Source: Glutamicibacter sp. JC586 (GTDB taxonomy: Bacteria; Actinomycetota; Actinomycetes; Actinomycetales; Micrococcaceae). Taken from it: a stretch of DNA of 59,805 nucleotides. This document shows, piece after piece, positions 58,571 to 59,805 of the stretch. The position numbers were made by a program, and so were the translations under genes. The notes under the pieces are model-generated. The model saw only the letters and a program-made list of their open reading frames with translations. It had not been told where the DNA came from and did not search any database. Location of the stretch: the NCBI RefSeq assembly GCF_009805585.1, contig NZ_VHIN01000008.1, forward strand, positions 1-59,805, in the 5' to 3' direction. Within the stretch, counting starts at the first letter, position 1, and each line of letters starts with the position of its first letter.

Positions 58571-59335
58571 ATGAAAAACGATCCAATCTCGATGGCTTTC
58601 ATCGGTAAAGATGGCAAGCCCCGCAATGGTGTTCAGCAGGCCATTTTGAAGGGCATTGGCGTACAGCGCCCGCTGGTACTTGCGTACATCAACCGCCTAC
58701 GTAAGAAACACCCGAATGCAGATTCAACTGAACTAGCTGCCATCGTTGAACGCGATTATCTTCTAGTTGTTACAGGCTCCGGCGCAGCTGTGGGTGGTAC
58801 CGCCGCAGTGCCAGCCATTGGCACCGCTGTCGCATTAGGTCTCTCGGCCGCAGCGACACTTGGTTTCCTTGAAGCCTCCGCGCTCTACGCACAGAGCTTG
58901 GCCGAACTTCACGGTATTGCTATCGAGGATCCCGATCAGTCCCGAATTCTGGTGATGGGTATCCTCATGGGCGAGGAAGGTAGCTCAATGATTGCCGGGC
59001 TTACCGCACAAGCAGCAGGCCGAGGATCGGGACCGGTGAAGGGTTGGGCCCACGCCTTCGGAGCCAATAAGAGCACCAGTCTCTACGCGAGTATGCAGCG
59101 CAGCCTGCAGAAGAAATTCTTTCAAAAGGTTGTCGGCACCCAAGCTGCCAGCATGATGGGGCGTCTGGTTCCGTTCGGAGTCGGCGCTGTGATTGGTGGA
59201 GCGGGTAACCGATTCATGGCAAAGCGTGTGATCGAGAATGCTAGCGTAGCGTTCGCTGGTATGCCGAAGGTTGTACCGAGCTCGTTGCCGGCCAATGATC
59301 CACGTGTGCTCGATGCTGAAATCGTCGAGGACTAG
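58571..59335 (+). CDS. EcsC-like protein
   Basis: A 254-aa protein resembling EcsC. Two Gly/Ala-rich hydrophobic stretches (TGSGAAVGGTAAVPAIGTAVALGLSAAATLGF region about residues 68-105, and GVGAVIGGAG near 205-215) flank a helical domain with GIAIEDPDQSRILVMGILMGEEG. Function of the family is unclear (membrane-associated). ATG 58571 is chosen because GGAGG ends 6 nt upstream; the longer frame to 58550 has no site. Confidence 0.7.
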   Translation: MKNDPISMAFIGKDGKPRNGVQQAILKGIGVQRPLVLAYINRLRKKHPNADSTELAAIVERDYLLVVTGSGAAVGGTAAVPAIGTAVALGLSAAATLGFLEASALYAQSLAELHGIAIEDPDQSRILVMGILMGEEGSSMIAGLTAQAAGRGSGPVKGWAHAFGANKSTSLYASMQRSLQKKFFQKVVGTQAASMMGRLVPFGVGAVIGGAGNRFMAKRVIENASVAFAGMPKVVPSSLPANDPRVLDAEIVED

Positions 59336-59374
59336 AGAATCACCAGGTTCGAGCGTCGCTGACGGCGCAGATAG

Positions 59375-59418
59375 AACGCCCCGCAAAACAGTTTTAGCTG
59401 TTTTGTGGGGCGTTTTTT
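59375..59418 (+). terminator. EcsC-like gene terminator
   Basis: A 17-bp stem (59375-59391 with 59398-59414, one G-T pair), 6-nt loop TTTTAG and a T6 tail. A canonical intrinsic terminator. Confidence 0.9.
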
Positions 59419-59503
59419 GATCATAATCCGCATAGATCCGGGGTTAAAAGCAGTCGCTGGAGATTAAGTGTGCACGGTCACCGTTGCAAAGTACCCCATC
59501 GAT

Positions 59504-59532
59504 TTGCACGACCCCCAAAACCTGTGTATAGT
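59504..59532 (+). promoter_or_regulatory. rRNA operon promoter P1
   Basis: TTGCAC (59504-59509), 17 nt, TATAGT (59527-59532). It lies upstream of P2 in the 470-nt region before the next rRNA operon. Confidence 0.6.
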
Positions 59533-59684
59533 TTTTCCTTGTCGCCGAGAGCAAAACGGAACAAATAACCGGATGTAAATCGGAGACAAAACCCCAGAAA
59601 ATCAACAGATATACACAGGTCACTGTGGAAAAGATGTTGAAGAATGGGAACCAAGAATACTGATCCAAATCACAAACAATTGAT

Positions 59685-59714
59685 TTGACTTTCAGAAATT
59701 CACGGTGATAAGAT
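59685..59714 (+). promoter_or_regulatory. rRNA operon promoter P2
   Basis: TTGACT (59685-59690), 18 nt, TAAGAT (59709-59714), 50 nt or so upstream of the leader. Confidence 0.65.
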
Positions 59715-59719
59715 TTGAA

Positions 59720-59805
59720 TATAACGCTGGACGATATTACCGCCTGAAATGGTGGGTGAAGAACCGGTAAGTGTTTGTTGTTTGAGAACTCAATAGTGTG
59801 CCAAG
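59720..59805 (+). other. rRNA leader (upstream of a second 16S gene)
   Basis: From about 59720 the sequence resembles the actinobacterial rRNA leader, including GTTTGTTGTTTGAGAACTC and AATAGTGTG near the end, which usually lie a short way before 16S. The 16S gene itself lies beyond the window. A boxA-like antitermination signal may be present. The rest of 59419-59503 and 59533-59684 holds no gene. Confidence 0.6.

Overview
The window looks like a chromosome segment of a high-GC Gram-positive bacterium of the Micrococcaceae (Arthrobacter/Glutamicibacter type). The reasons are a single-copy Lsr2, ClpC with a UVR segment, adjacent mutY/disA/radA, a pstSCAB operon with actinobacterial PHO-box repeats, DUF222-HNH and 13E12-type genes, and many apparently leaderless genes whose ATG or GTG lies 6-9 nt after a -10 box. 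It is mostly housekeeping and metabolic chromosome. No prophage, IS element or CRISPR array was seen. It starts in the last bases of a 23S rRNA followed by 5S, and ends in the promoter and leader of another rRNA operon in the same direction, so it is a 59-kb interval between two co-oriented rrn operons.

Left part (0.4-16 kb): M13 peptidase, lysS with a small membrane protein, lsr2, clpC, a membrane protein, an MFS exporter, an ArgA-type acetyltransferase, DUF1206, mutY, a membrane-anchored Ig-like protein, disA-radA (c-di-AMP synthesis and DNA repair), and a FUSC membrane protein.

Phosphate block (16.1-23.1 kb): pstSCAB behind a PHO box, a small HTH/membrane-protein operon behind three palindromes spaced exactly 17 bp apart, and a DUF47-pit low-affinity phosphate operon.

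Middle (23.2-34.7 kb): MFS transporter, conserved hypothetical gene, tRNA-Lys, an AbiE toxin-antitoxin module whose toxin gene is broken twice, a dienelactone-hydrolase-like gene, an ABC-F ATPase with a long structured leader, MFS transporter, menG, and an ArsR/AHSA1 pair whose operator covers the start codon.

Catabolic part (33.5-52.2 kb): a GAF-type regulator with acetaldehyde/alcohol dehydrogenases and DUF779 (ethanol/acetaldehyde oxidation) behind a perfect CRP/GlxR-type site; a VOC protein; a TetR-controlled operon with an interrupted membrane-protein gene and a flavoprotein disulfide reductase; a GntR-controlled D-lactate/glycolate-type dehydrogenase with a matching TNGTNNNACNA operator; and a DavA/DavB-like lysine-to-5-aminovalerate set (amidase, PucR regulator, APC permease, lysine 2-monooxygenase-like flavoenzyme) interrupted by an HNH gene.

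Right end (52.2-59.8 kb): a 51-codon orphan gene and a terminator upstream of the RNA ligase gene rtcB, a TIGR01777 epimerase, an orphan ThDP enzyme, a secreted endonuclease/phosphatase-like protein that appears to have lost its catalytic residues, an EcsC-like protein, and the tandem rrn promoters. All product names come from reading protein motifs by eye; no database search was run.
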